In this document: positions 52,588-60,265 of the stretch, in pieces
Layout of the letters: the number at the start of each line of letters is the position of its first letter
How positions within the stretch are numbered: the first letter of the stretch is position 1
Source of the DNA: Corynebacterium occultum
Lineage (GTDB): Bacteria; Actinomycetota; Actinomycetes; Mycobacteriales; Mycobacteriaceae
Reading direction: 5' to 3'
Length of the DNA stretch: 64,000 nucleotides
Assembly (NCBI RefSeq): GCF_009734425.1
Contig: NZ_CP046455.1
Coordinates: 1,488,001-1,552,000 of the forward strand
Program-made: the position numbers and the translations under genes
Notes under the pieces: generated by a model
Told to the model about the DNA's origin: nothing
What the model saw: the letters and a program-made list of their open reading frames with translations, nothing else
Database searches by the model: none

Positions 52588-53370
52588 TTAAGCGTTCACC
52601 TGGTATCCGGTCATGGAGAGTGAGCCCATGGTGCGTTCATCATTGAAGACGGAGACTTCGGACTTTTCCAGGGCTGCGGTGGCGCCGGCGATATAGGCCA
52701 GGGGCAGGAAGTGGTCTGGGGTGGGGACTGCCTGGCGGAAGTTTTCGTGGTGCAGCAGGGACTCCGCGCGGTCCGGGTCGCCGAGCATGATTTCCTTGGC
52801 GGCGGCGTCGAAACGGTCTGCCCAGTCGAAGCCGGTGTTGCCGGCTTTCCACTGCACCATGGAGAGGTTGTGGACGACATTGCCGGAACCGACGATGAGC
52901 ACATTGTGCTCCTCGGCCAGACGTGCCAGTCGGTTGCCCAGCAAGACGTGTTCGGCGAAACCCTTGGTGCCGTCGATGCTCAGCTGCACCACCGGGATTT
53001 TTGCCTCGGGGAACATGTGCTTGAGCACGGACCAGGTGCCGTGGTCCAGGCCCCAGTTGTAGTCCTCCTGGACGAGGGTGGGTTTGGCGATGTCCTTGAC
53101 CAGCTCGGCGATTTCGGGGTCGCCGGGAGCGTCGTAGTGGACGGCGTTGAGCTCCGGGGGGAAGCCCCAGAAGTCGTGGATGGTCTTGGGGTTGGTCATG
53201 GCGGTGACGCCGGTGCCCCGGGTGTACCAGTGGGCGGAGACGGAAAGGATGGCGCGGGGGGCGCTGTCTGAGATCTTCTCCCCCAGGGACTTCCAGGTGT
53301 TGGTGTACTGGTTGTCCTCGATGGCGTTCATGGGGGTGCCGTGGCCGACGAAGAGTGCCTTGGTGTTCAT
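52588..53370 (-). CDS. ygiD: 4,5-DOPA dioxygenase-like class III extradiol oxygenase
   Basis: 260 aa. Metal-binding family motifs: FVGHGTPMNAIEDN at the start, LSVSAHWYTRGTGVTAM, GLDHGTWSVLKHMFPEAKIPV and GSGNVVHNLSMVQW, which carry the conserved His residues. E. coli YgiD opens DOPA in vitro; the natural substrate is unclear. ATG 53370 lies six bases after the stop of the M24 peptidase gene, so the two are likely co-transcribed. Confidence 0.9.
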   Translation of the reverse strand: MNTKALFVGHGTPMNAIEDNQYTNTWKSLGEKISDSAPRAILSVSAHWYTRGTGVTAMTNPKTIHDFWGFPPELNAVHYDAPGDPEIAELVKDIAKPTLVQEDYNWGLDHGTWSVLKHMFPEAKIPVVQLSIDGTKGFAEHVLLGNRLARLAEEHNVLIVGSGNVVHNLSMVQWKAGNTGFDWADRFDAAAKEIMLGDPDRAESLLHHENFRQAVPTPDHFLPLAYIAGATAALEKSEVSVFNDERTMGSLSMTGYQVNA

Positions 53371-53375
53371 GTCAA

Positions 53376-54494
53376 CTACTTTAGCACCCTTTGTTGCTGT
53401 GTCAAGCATTCGCGGCCCTCGGCGGTCACGGCCACAATATCCTCGATCCGGGCACCGAACCTACCGGACAGATAGATCCCCGGCTCCACCGAGAAAGCCA
53501 TCCCCTCCTCCAGAACCAGCTGATTTCCCGCCATGATGAAGGGCTCCTCATGGGTGGACAGTCCGATCCCGTGACCGGTGCGGTGGCTGAAGTACTCCCC
53601 GTAGCCGGCCTCGGTGATGATGTCCCGGGCCACCAGATCGATGGACTCGGCGGTGACCCCGGGGCGCACCGCCGCGACAGCCGCCTCCTGGGCACGGAAG
53701 AGCACCTCATAAAGCCTCCGGAACTCCTCCGGTGCCGCATCCACCTCACCCCCTGTCACATAGGTGCGGGTGGAGTCGGAGTGATAGCCCACCCCATAGG
53801 TGCCGCCGATGTCGAGGACCACCGGATCCCCCGCCTCCAGCACACGCTCAGAGAAGGAATGGTGGGGGTTCGCACCATTGGGACCCGAACCGACGATGAT
53901 GAAATCCACCACCTCATGTTCAGCCAGGATCAGCTGCTCCAGATCAGCCGCCACCTCAGCCTCGGTACGACCGGGTCGCAGCAGTCCCGGCACCTGGGCA
54001 TGAACCCGGTCAATGGCGTGGCTGGCCTCCCTCAGCTGCTCAATTTCTGCGGCATCCTTGCGCATGAAGAGTTCCTTCAGTGCGGCGGTGGCCAGCACAG
54101 TCCGGCGCTCTCCCAGCAGTTCCTGCAGGGCGAGGACATGATCAGCGGTCAGTGAACTTCCCAATGCCACCGGGCCCTGACCCTGCAGGGCTGCCACAGC
54201 GAGTTGATGGGCGGATTCCCCGTCCCGCCAACCCCGAACGTCGATGTCGAGTTCCGGCACCGCGGAAGCACCCAGATCAGCGGCATCAACCTCCGGGGCC
54301 ACCAGGAGTGGGCGACCCGAAACCGGGATCACCAGCGCCGTCAGTCGCTCATGGGAGCTGATCCAGGAACCGCTCAGATAGGCCAGCTCCGGCCCGGGGC
54401 CGATGATCAACCCGTCCAGACCAGCTGCTGCAGCCTGTTCGACAGCGGCAGCGATCCGGCGGGCATAAACCTTGGATTCAAATAATTCTGGCAT
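53376..54494 (-). CDS. M24 metallopeptidase (Xaa-Pro dipeptidase/aminopeptidase)
   Basis: 372 aa. N-terminal creatinase-like domain followed by the pita-bread domain. The five metal ligands are visible: two Asp in VVLDIGGTYGVGYHSDSTRTY, His in TGHGIGLSTHEEP, Glu in FSVEPGIYL and Glu in ARIEDIVAV. Cleaves Xaa-Pro bonds in the cytoplasm. A -10-like TACACT ends close before ATG 54494, so the message may be leaderless. Followed by the extradiol dioxygenase gene. Confidence 0.92.
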   Translation of the reverse strand: MPELFESKVYARRIAAAVEQAAAAGLDGLIIGPGPELAYLSGSWISSHERLTALVIPVSGRPLLVAPEVDAADLGASAVPELDIDVRGWRDGESAHQLAVAALQGQGPVALGSSLTADHVLALQELLGERRTVLATAALKELFMRKDAAEIEQLREASHAIDRVHAQVPGLLRPGRTEAEVAADLEQLILAEHEVVDFIIVGSGPNGANPHHSFSERVLEAGDPVVLDIGGTYGVGYHSDSTRTYVTGGEVDAAPEEFRRLYEVLFRAQEAAVAAVRPGVTAESIDLVARDIITEAGYGEYFSHRTGHGIGLSTHEEPFIMAGNQLVLEEGMAFSVEPGIYLSGRFGARIEDIVAVTAEGRECLTQQQRVLK

Positions 54495-54574
54495 GCCCCC
54501 AAGTGTAGGAGCCGCCGCCCCTCCCCCGCTGGCCCGGGGTGCTTATCGACGCCGCGGAGCTAGGCTGGGCAGAC

Positions 54575-55180
54575 ATGAACACCCCTCCCGCCATCCGCAT
54601 CGGCGGCAATGCAGGATACTGCTCCGGAGTGCTGATCGCCCCGCACCTGGGTGCCGCCCCGAAAACACGCAGCAATCTGGCCTTGAGCTGCGCACATTAC
54701 TTCCACCGGGACCGCGTGGGGGTTGCAGTGCGGGGCAGGGCCTTCCACACCACGGTGGAAGAAGTCATCAAGATCCCCTGGAGCGATATCGCGGTGGTGC
54801 GACTGGCCAAGGACTGCCCGGTGCAAGATCTACCAGCAGTGTCCCAGCGCCGGGCGGAATGGCTGAGCCAGGTCACCACCACCGGCTTCGGCGGCAGTCC
54901 CGCCACCCCCAATCAAAAGCAGGGCCGGGTGATCGCCCGGATACCACTCTCCCTGTCCCGGGACCTGGGAACCTTCGTCCGCTCCGGGGCGGTGCTCTAC
55001 AACACCCCGGCAGCAATCCGCGGCGACTCCGGTGGCCCGGTGATCAACCACGGCCAACTCATCGGCCTACAGTCCCTGATCCTGGATCCCTTCGGCCGGA
55101 ACCTGAAGATAGCCACCGTATCCCAGCTGGCCCCACACCTGCCCGCCATCCGCCAGGCGGTGGCGCAGCTGAAAAGCTGA
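54575..55180 (+). CDS. Trypsin-like serine protease without signal peptide
   Basis: 201 aa. The catalytic triad fits chymotrypsin fold order: His in ALSCAHYF, Asp in SDIAVVRL, Ser in AIRGDSGGPVIN. Start MNTPPAIRIGGNAGYCSGVLIAP is directly the first strand of the protease, so there is no export signal and no propeptide. ATG 54575 follows TAGGCT (54561-54566) by eight bases, so probably leaderless. A longer frame from 54539 would cover the promoter. The unusual cytoplasmic location is inferred. Confidence 0.82.
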   Translation: MNTPPAIRIGGNAGYCSGVLIAPHLGAAPKTRSNLALSCAHYFHRDRVGVAVRGRAFHTTVEEVIKIPWSDIAVVRLAKDCPVQDLPAVSQRRAEWLSQVTTTGFGGSPATPNQKQGRVIARIPLSLSRDLGTFVRSGAVLYNTPAAIRGDSGGPVINHGQLIGLQSLILDPFGRNLKIATVSQLAPHLPAIRQAVAQLKS

Positions 55181-55249
55181 GGAGCAAGGGGGGGCGTCGA
55201 TAAGCGAAGAAACCGATGCCCCCGCAATGCCAGAGGGGCCGTCGGCTCC

Positions 55250-55486
55250 TCACCGGATGATGCCGTTCTCACTGAGGATGCGCTGCACACCCCCAGGACA
55301 CATAGCGTGGGCCTGCGCCAAGGTGGTCCATCCGTTCTCGAGAATGAAACCGGTCGCCTGGGTGATATAGGACGTTTCTTTCCAGCTCAGGGGAAAATTC
55401 TGCTGCGCAAGAACTTTAATGCAACGAAAAAGTTCCTGTCCCTCCGGGGAATCAAACGGATCGGGATTGAGATCAGTTTTGTACAT
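55250..55486 (-). CDS. Small hypothetical protein (78 aa)
   Basis: The product starts MYKTDLNPDPFDSPEGQEL and is globular in composition with one Cys near the start and one near the end (FRCIKVLAQ, AMCPGGVQRIL). No family recognised. It lies downstream of the whiB-type gene on the same strand, 91 bases away, and could belong to the same transcript. No strong ribosome site, but the upstream aaagaaaag is acceptable. Confidence 0.55.
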   Translation of the reverse strand: MYKTDLNPDPFDSPEGQELFRCIKVLAQQNFPLSWKETSYITQATGFILENGWTTLAQAHAMCPGGVQRILSENGIIR

Positions 55487-55577
55487 GTATTCTTTTCTTT
55501 ATTTCTAAGCAACAAGGTTCTTCTCGCGCACCCCCCACCACCATGGTGGTGCCGCCGAGGGATCGGGGCGGCCAGGG

Positions 55578-55964
55578 TCAGATGCCGCTGAGACTGCCAC
55601 CGGCAGCAAGGTGATCTTCCCAGCTGTCAATATCGGTATGGGTGCGCAGCAGGGCGCGGCGCTCCCGCTCGGTTAATCCACCCCACACCCCGAACTCCTC
55701 CCGGTTGTCCAGGGCGGTGGCCAGACACCGCTGGCGCACCGGACAGGGCCGGCACACACTGGCAGCACTGCGCTGCTGCGCACCCCGGACAAACAACGCA
55801 TCAGGATCATTGTCACGACACCTGCCGTGGGCAACCCACCCCTCCGGTGTCAGGGTCTTCGCGGTTCCGGGGGTGCGGGCAGGTTCCCTCCTGATGACCT
55901 GGGCAGCCGGTCCCTGCCACACCGGGACGCCCCGCTGCTGATCAAAATATAGTGCTGTGGACAT
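55578..55964 (-). CDS. WhiB-family iron-sulphur transcription regulator
   Basis: 128 aa. The four Cys of the WhiB cluster are seen as GRCRDNDPDALF, then SVCRPCPVRQRC. The family turn GVWGGLTERERRALL follows and a basic DNA-binding helix is short. WhiB proteins bind a 4Fe-4S cluster and the sigma factor region 4. Which C. glutamicum Whc protein it matches I cannot say; it differs from the four usual ones in location. The acidic tail is short. Confidence 0.9.
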   Translation of the reverse strand: MSTALYFDQQRGVPVWQGPAAQVIRREPARTPGTAKTLTPEGWVAHGRCRDNDPDALFVRGAQQRSAASVCRPCPVRQRCLATALDNREEFGVWGGLTERERRALLRTHTDIDSWEDHLAAGGSLSGI

Positions 55965-56220
55965 TGAAATACTTTCTAACTAAAAACAATGTAGACAAAA
56001 TATGTTCCCATCAGGGAATGGCGCGACTGTTCTCCCCTACCTCAATCGCAGACCCGCTCCCGTGGCGCATCACGGCTGAGAGCGCACGCTAAGTGAGCCT
56101 TTCTGCGTCTAGCACAGAAAGGGGTCGGCATCGAGAGTTCAGAAGTGCACTCCCCGCTCCTGCCGACAGGTGCTGATGGTGCCGGAACGTGAGGCCGCCA
56201 GGAAAATTAAACGGTGCCCC
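55965..56220. other. Intergenic region upstream of the whiB-type gene
   Basis: AT-rich next to the whiB start (promoter area). Further right an inverted repeat CCTTTCTG (56098-56105) with CAGAAAGG (56115-56122) lies 100 bases after the amidase stop; there is no T-run, so it is only a possible terminator. Confidence 0.4.
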
Positions 56221-57690
56221 TTACTGAGGGTTGATGGGAGTGAAGGTGCCAGCCCGGGCTTCGATGATGGTCGCGGCATCCAGAAGGGTGTCCTCATCAA
56301 ACCGACGACCCAACAGCTGCACACCGGTGGGCAGACCATCGACAATGCCGGTGGGCACCGACATGGCGGGGAACCCCAGAACCGGGATCGCCATCATAGA
56401 AGCCTGGGCGTTCATCAACCGGCGCATGCTCTCCACGCTCTCGATGTCCGCATCCTGCTCGAAGGCCTGCTCCGCAGAAACCGGCAGGATGATGATCGGG
56501 TAGGTCTCGAGGATCATGGCCAGTTCCCTGATCAAGGTCCCCCGGCGGGAGTACCCCTTGATGAAGGTCTCAAGGTCAGGCTTATCCCCCCACCACTCCG
56601 CCGCAACCGCATAGTAGTGGGCGGCTGCTTTCTGCATGCCCTCATCACCAACTTCTTCCACCAGGGGCATGGCGAGACGGAATTCCTCCATGGCCAGCAG
56701 ATACCACAGCTTGTAGGCCTCACGGAGCACCGGCAGTTCGATCTCCTCGACGATATAGCCAAGATCCTGCAGCCAGTAGGCCGCCTGGTCCAACGCGGCA
56801 TTGACCGCGTCGGTGGATTCCGCCACGCCGAGGTCTCGCACGAGCCCGACCCGCAGGGGGTGTCGCGGCTTCGCAGCCACCCGGGCACCGGGGACGAAGG
56901 CAGGGTCTCGGGGGCTGAAATCATTAAGTGCACTCATCGTCAGCCGCACATCGGCCACACTCCGGGCCAGGGGTCCCTGGACGAGCATGGTCTGCACCGA
57001 CAGGCTGGCATCGACATCATCGGGGTGATAGGTCTGGGCGACCCGGCCGGCGGTGGGTCGCAGTCCCACCACACCACAGGCATAGGCCGGGTAGCGCACC
57101 GACCCGCCGATGTCGTTGCCACCGGCGATGGGCACCATGCCCGACGCCACCGCAGAGCTGGCACCACCACTGGAACCGCCCGGGGTGCGGGAATCATCCC
57201 ACGGGTTGAGCGTTCGCCCGTGCAGGTCGTTGTTGGTGAACCACCGGTAGGCGAACGCCGGGGAGTTGCTGCGCCCCATCAGCACAGCACCGGCACGACG
57301 CAGGCTGGCCACATGCGGACTATCCTCCGTTGCCACCGCATCCTTGAAGGCGACCACGCCCTGGGTGGTGGCATACCCGGCCTGATCCGAGTTGATCTTG
57401 ATCGACACCGGAACCCCGTGCAGCGGTCCGAGCTGCTCACCGGCTACCCGACGACGGTCCGCGTCATCAGCCAGGGACAGTGCCTCCTCGGGGCGGACCT
57501 CCACCAGGGCGTTGAGATGCGGGTTGACCTCATCGATGCGCTCCAGGCAACTTTCGACGATCTCCCGGCTGGAAACTACGCCGGTGGCCACCGCGGATGC
57601 CATCTCGGTGGCGGTCCACTGCCACAACTGCTCCTCTCCCACTTCGTTACTCCGGGTACGGGAACCGAGGATCGGATCTGTCTTCGCCAT
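56221..57690 (-). CDS. Amidase (amidase-signature family)
   Basis: 489 aa. The Ser-cisSer-Lys triad is visible: Lys in VSIKINSDQAG (about residue 90), the cisSer in GGSSGGASSAVASG and the nucleophile Ser in GGNDIGGSVRYPAY. C-terminal part GLPTGVQLLGRRFDEDTLLDAA is typical. Substrate unknown; such enzymes hydrolyse simple amides. ATG 57690 has AGAAGGTGG. The divergent TetR gene is likely its regulator. Confidence 0.93.
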   Translation of the reverse strand: MAKTDPILGSRTRSNEVGEEQLWQWTATEMASAVATGVVSSREIVESCLERIDEVNPHLNALVEVRPEEALSLADDADRRRVAGEQLGPLHGVPVSIKINSDQAGYATTQGVVAFKDAVATEDSPHVASLRRAGAVLMGRSNSPAFAYRWFTNNDLHGRTLNPWDDSRTPGGSSGGASSAVASGMVPIAGGNDIGGSVRYPAYACGVVGLRPTAGRVAQTYHPDDVDASLSVQTMLVQGPLARSVADVRLTMSALNDFSPRDPAFVPGARVAAKPRHPLRVGLVRDLGVAESTDAVNAALDQAAYWLQDLGYIVEEIELPVLREAYKLWYLLAMEEFRLAMPLVEEVGDEGMQKAAAHYYAVAAEWWGDKPDLETFIKGYSRRGTLIRELAMILETYPIIILPVSAEQAFEQDADIESVESMRRLMNAQASMMAIPVLGFPAMSVPTGIVDGLPTGVQLLGRRFDEDTLLDAATIIEARAGTFTPINPQ

Positions 57691-57793
57691 TGCGCCACCT
57701 TCTCGAGCTGAACCAAACATGAACCACACTTCATCACTTTTCCGATGTGGTGCGATGTGGTGCGATTCATATAACCTGAGCGACACCAAGCAA

Positions 57794-57808
57794 GTCAACG
57801 GTGTTGAC
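57794..57808. promoter_or_regulatory. Probable TetR operator
   Basis: Perfect inverted repeat GTCAAC-ggt-GTTGAC, 15 bases before the TetR start codon and overlapping its promoter. Next to it, gatgtggtgc is repeated in tandem (about 57738-57757), a second possible site for the divergent amidase promoter. Confidence 0.6.
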
Positions 57809-57822
57809 ATAAGGAGGGTCCG

Positions 57823-58527
57823 ATGACCGGGAGAATGACACCAGAGGAACGTCGGCGGCGACATAAGCCCACCAAAACAGGGGTTGTACTCGACGAGAAG
57901 AAAATCGTCATCACAGCCATGCGCATGCTGGAGGAGTATGGGCCAGCTGGCTTGTCGACCCGTCGTCTGGGTCGTGCGCTGGGGGCTGATCACACCGCCC
58001 TCTACCGCTATTTCCTCAACATGGACGATCTGGAACTGGCCATCACCGATGAGCTGATCACCCAGGTGACAAAAGACTGGCACCCCACGGGTGACTGGAA
58101 GGCAGACCTCCGACGCTGGGGTTTGAGTGCTCATGAGGAGTACATGAAACACCCCCAGGCGGCCAAGATCGCTGCCACCCGCATTTCGGGCCGGCCGGCT
58201 GAAATGGCGGGAGTAGAAGCAATTCTCGCCACCCTGCGCACCGCCGGTTTCTCTGATCTCCAGGCAGTGACCTACTACCAGTGTTTCATCACCCAGATGT
58301 TGTCCTATGCCGCCTGGGACGGTGCCAAGACACTCATGCCCCAGAAGGAACGGGAAGCAGACATCGCCCGCTGGCAAAACATATATGCCCGAGCATCCCC
58401 CGAGAAGTATCCCAACATCGCCGCCACCGCCGGGCTGATCGCACAGCTCGAAGGGCTGGATACCTACCCCATGGCTCTGCAGATCCTGCTCGCCAGCATG
58501 CAGGCCACCCTGGATCAGAGGGCGTGA
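57823..58527 (+). CDS. TetR-family transcriptional regulator
   Basis: 234 aa. Helix-turn-helix at about residues 25-70: VITAMRMLEEYGPAGLSTRRLGRALGADHTALYRYFLNMDDLELAITD. The C-terminal ligand-binding half is helical with a TetR_C-like layout. Ribosome site aaggagggt before ATG 57823. Divergent from the amidase gene with a palindrome between them, so it probably represses that gene and itself; the inducer would be an amide or its product. Confidence 0.88.
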   Translation: MTGRMTPEERRRRHKPTKTGVVLDEKKIVITAMRMLEEYGPAGLSTRRLGRALGADHTALYRYFLNMDDLELAITDELITQVTKDWHPTGDWKADLRRWGLSAHEEYMKHPQAAKIAATRISGRPAEMAGVEAILATLRTAGFSDLQAVTYYQCFITQMLSYAAWDGAKTLMPQKEREADIARWQNIYARASPEKYPNIAATAGLIAQLEGLDTYPMALQILLASMQATLDQRA

Positions 58528-58639
58528 ACAGTTTTCGATCCTCCCTGAAGTGCTTGATGGTCCCGCCGTTTCAGCCTGACTGGGCTGTGAGCTGCCTGGG
58601 GCCCGGGGCCCGGAAAGACTCACGCCGAGCAGGTAATCC

Positions 58640-58703
58640 AATAAAACATCCGCAGTCACTCGAACGGGTTACTGGCCGTTCGAGTGACTGCGGATGTTTT
58701 ATT
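58640..58703. terminator. 28-base perfect inverted repeat after the TetR gene
   Basis: Left arm 58640-58667 (aataaaacatccgcagtcac onward) and right arm 58676-58703 are perfect complements around gttactgg. The A-run at the left end and T-run (gttttatt) at the right end allow a terminator in both directions. Its length is far above a normal terminator stem; it could also be a small palindromic mobile relic. Confidence 0.75.
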
Positions 58704-58730
58704 GACCCCCGGGGCGGCTCCTCAGACGAT

Positions 58731-58776
58731 GACCCCCTGCCATGTCAGACGAAGACCCCCTGCCATGTCAGACGAA
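58731..58776 (+). repeat. Two 23-base tandem repeats
   Basis: The unit gaccccctgccatgtcagac+gaa occurs at 58731-58753 and exactly again at 58754-58776. It is 27 bases beyond the long inverted repeat, in gene-free DNA. No third copy is seen. The origin may be slippage or a relic of a mobile element end. Confidence 0.85.
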
Positions 58777-58866
58777 GATGCGCGGGCTCATCAGGGGAAG
58801 CCACCAGACATTCCGGCTGTGCAGGTGAGAGAAACCCCTGATGGCCCAGAGCTTTACTGGAGGAAA

Positions 58867-59976
58867 CTAGGGCTCCATGTCGAAGGCCCGGGCGAAGGTG
58901 GCCCAGGACTCGTGGATGTCATCCTGCCAGTAGCCCCAGGAGTGGGTGCCGGTGGAACGCAGGTTCCAGTCAGCGGGGATGCCCTGGGCATCCAGCTTGG
59001 TCTTCAGGTTATGGGTGCACCAGTTGGTGGCACCTTCAATGGCGCCGCCCTCAATGCCGGTGACCAGCAGGGCGGCCTGCTTCTCAATCTCGGAGAAACC
59101 TTCCAGACGCGGGCTGGAGGGCAGATCCCAGGAGCCGACCAGGCCGGAACCATTGGAGATGTAGAGCTCGGTGCCGCGCAGCTTCTCAGAGTTGATCAGC
59201 GCATCATTGTAGATCCAGGTGCCATTGCCACGGGGGCCCCACATCTGCTCCGGGGTGGCCTTGCCACGGTCCAGGGTCAGCTTGATGGACTCGTAGCCGA
59301 CGAGGTCGTTGGTGGCGGCACAACCGGAGTAGGAACCGGCGGCGTCGTAGAAGCCCGGGTTGTGCTGGGCGAAGAGCAGTGAGGTGGTGGCGGTCATCGA
59401 CATGCCGGCGATGGCACGACGGTTATCGGCACCGAGATAGTCCTCCAGCGGTCCGGGCAGCTCCTTGGTCAGGAAGGTCTCCCACTTCTGGACACCACCC
59501 AGGTCGGCATTCTCAGACTCCCAGTCAGTGTAGTAGGAGAACATGCCGGCCATGGGGATAACCAGGTTGACATCTTTGTCCATGTAGAAGTCGATGATGT
59601 CGGTCTGCTGGATCCAGTTCGCGCCACCTTGCTCGCCGCCATCGGCACCATTGAGCATGTAGATGGTCGGAGCGTTCTCGGACTCTGCCTTGAGAACCGC
59701 CAGCGGCACCTTACGGCCATTCATGGCCGGGGAGGTCGCGGTCAGCTCGATGAGACGGTCACTGTCGTCATTGCGCGCCAGGCGCCGCCAATAAGGGGCG
59801 GTGTCGGAGACGGTCCCGCTCTTCTCCTCCAGGGTGGCCGGCTGGGCATCACCGATCACATCTGCCGGAGTGAGCTCGGCAGCACCAGCGATGGGGGCGA
59901 TGACACCTCCACTGATGCAGGTGGCGGCCAGGGTCAGGGCGGCGGCCGGCGCGGCGATGCGACGAAGCAGGCTCAT
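58867..59976 (-). CDS. Secreted mycolyltransferase / antigen 85-like esterase
   Basis: 369 aa with a signal peptide (MSLLRRIAAPAAALTLAATC..., cut near GAAELTPA). The alpha/beta-hydrolase triad: Ser in GMSMTATTSLL, Asp/Glu in the middle and His in STGTHSWGYWQDDIHESW. The region PTIYMLNGADGG and VIPMAGMFSYYTDW are Ag85 signatures. It transfers mycolic acids to trehalose or arabinogalactan in the cell wall. Several such genes usually exist in corynebacteria. The 289 bases upstream to the helY stop hold its promoter and no other gene. Confidence 0.94.
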   Translation of the reverse strand: MSLLRRIAAPAAALTLAATCISGGVIAPIAGAAELTPADVIGDAQPATLEEKSGTVSDTAPYWRRLARNDDSDRLIELTATSPAMNGRKVPLAVLKAESENAPTIYMLNGADGGEQGGANWIQQTDIIDFYMDKDVNLVIPMAGMFSYYTDWESENADLGGVQKWETFLTKELPGPLEDYLGADNRRAIAGMSMTATTSLLFAQHNPGFYDAAGSYSGCAATNDLVGYESIKLTLDRGKATPEQMWGPRGNGTWIYNDALINSEKLRGTELYISNGSGLVGSWDLPSSPRLEGFSEIEKQAALLVTGIEGGAIEGATNWCTHNLKTKLDAQGIPADWNLRSTGTHSWGYWQDDIHESWATFARAFDMEP

Positions 59977-60265
59977 CGGTCCTCTTTCCTTAAGATTTTC
60001 CGGGGTTTTCCCGCTCTCACCTTAACCGTGCCATGAGCGCGGCGTGGGAAGAGCGGGGCTAGTTTCTTTCGAGAATATCAGCACCAAGGCAGGGGCACTC
60101 TCTACCGCGCCCCTGGGGGCCGTGATATTTCCTTGAGAAATTACCTTCTCATGGGGACTTATTGTCACCCGTTTGAAATTCGTTACGCGGGCCGCCAAGG
60201 GGGCACCCCCACTACCCGGCACCTTGGATCGGGTCGCCAGGGGGTGCCACTGAGTCCACAGGTTT

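Noticed and set aside
56098..56122. Inverted repeat as the terminator of a neighbouring gene
   Set aside because: No T-run and no gene pointing into it at the right distance, so left as part of the intergenic region.
56170..57711. 513-codon plus-strand frame opposite the amidase
   Set aside because: Fully antisense to a well-recognised amidase; no domain and a His/Gly/Arg-rich composition.
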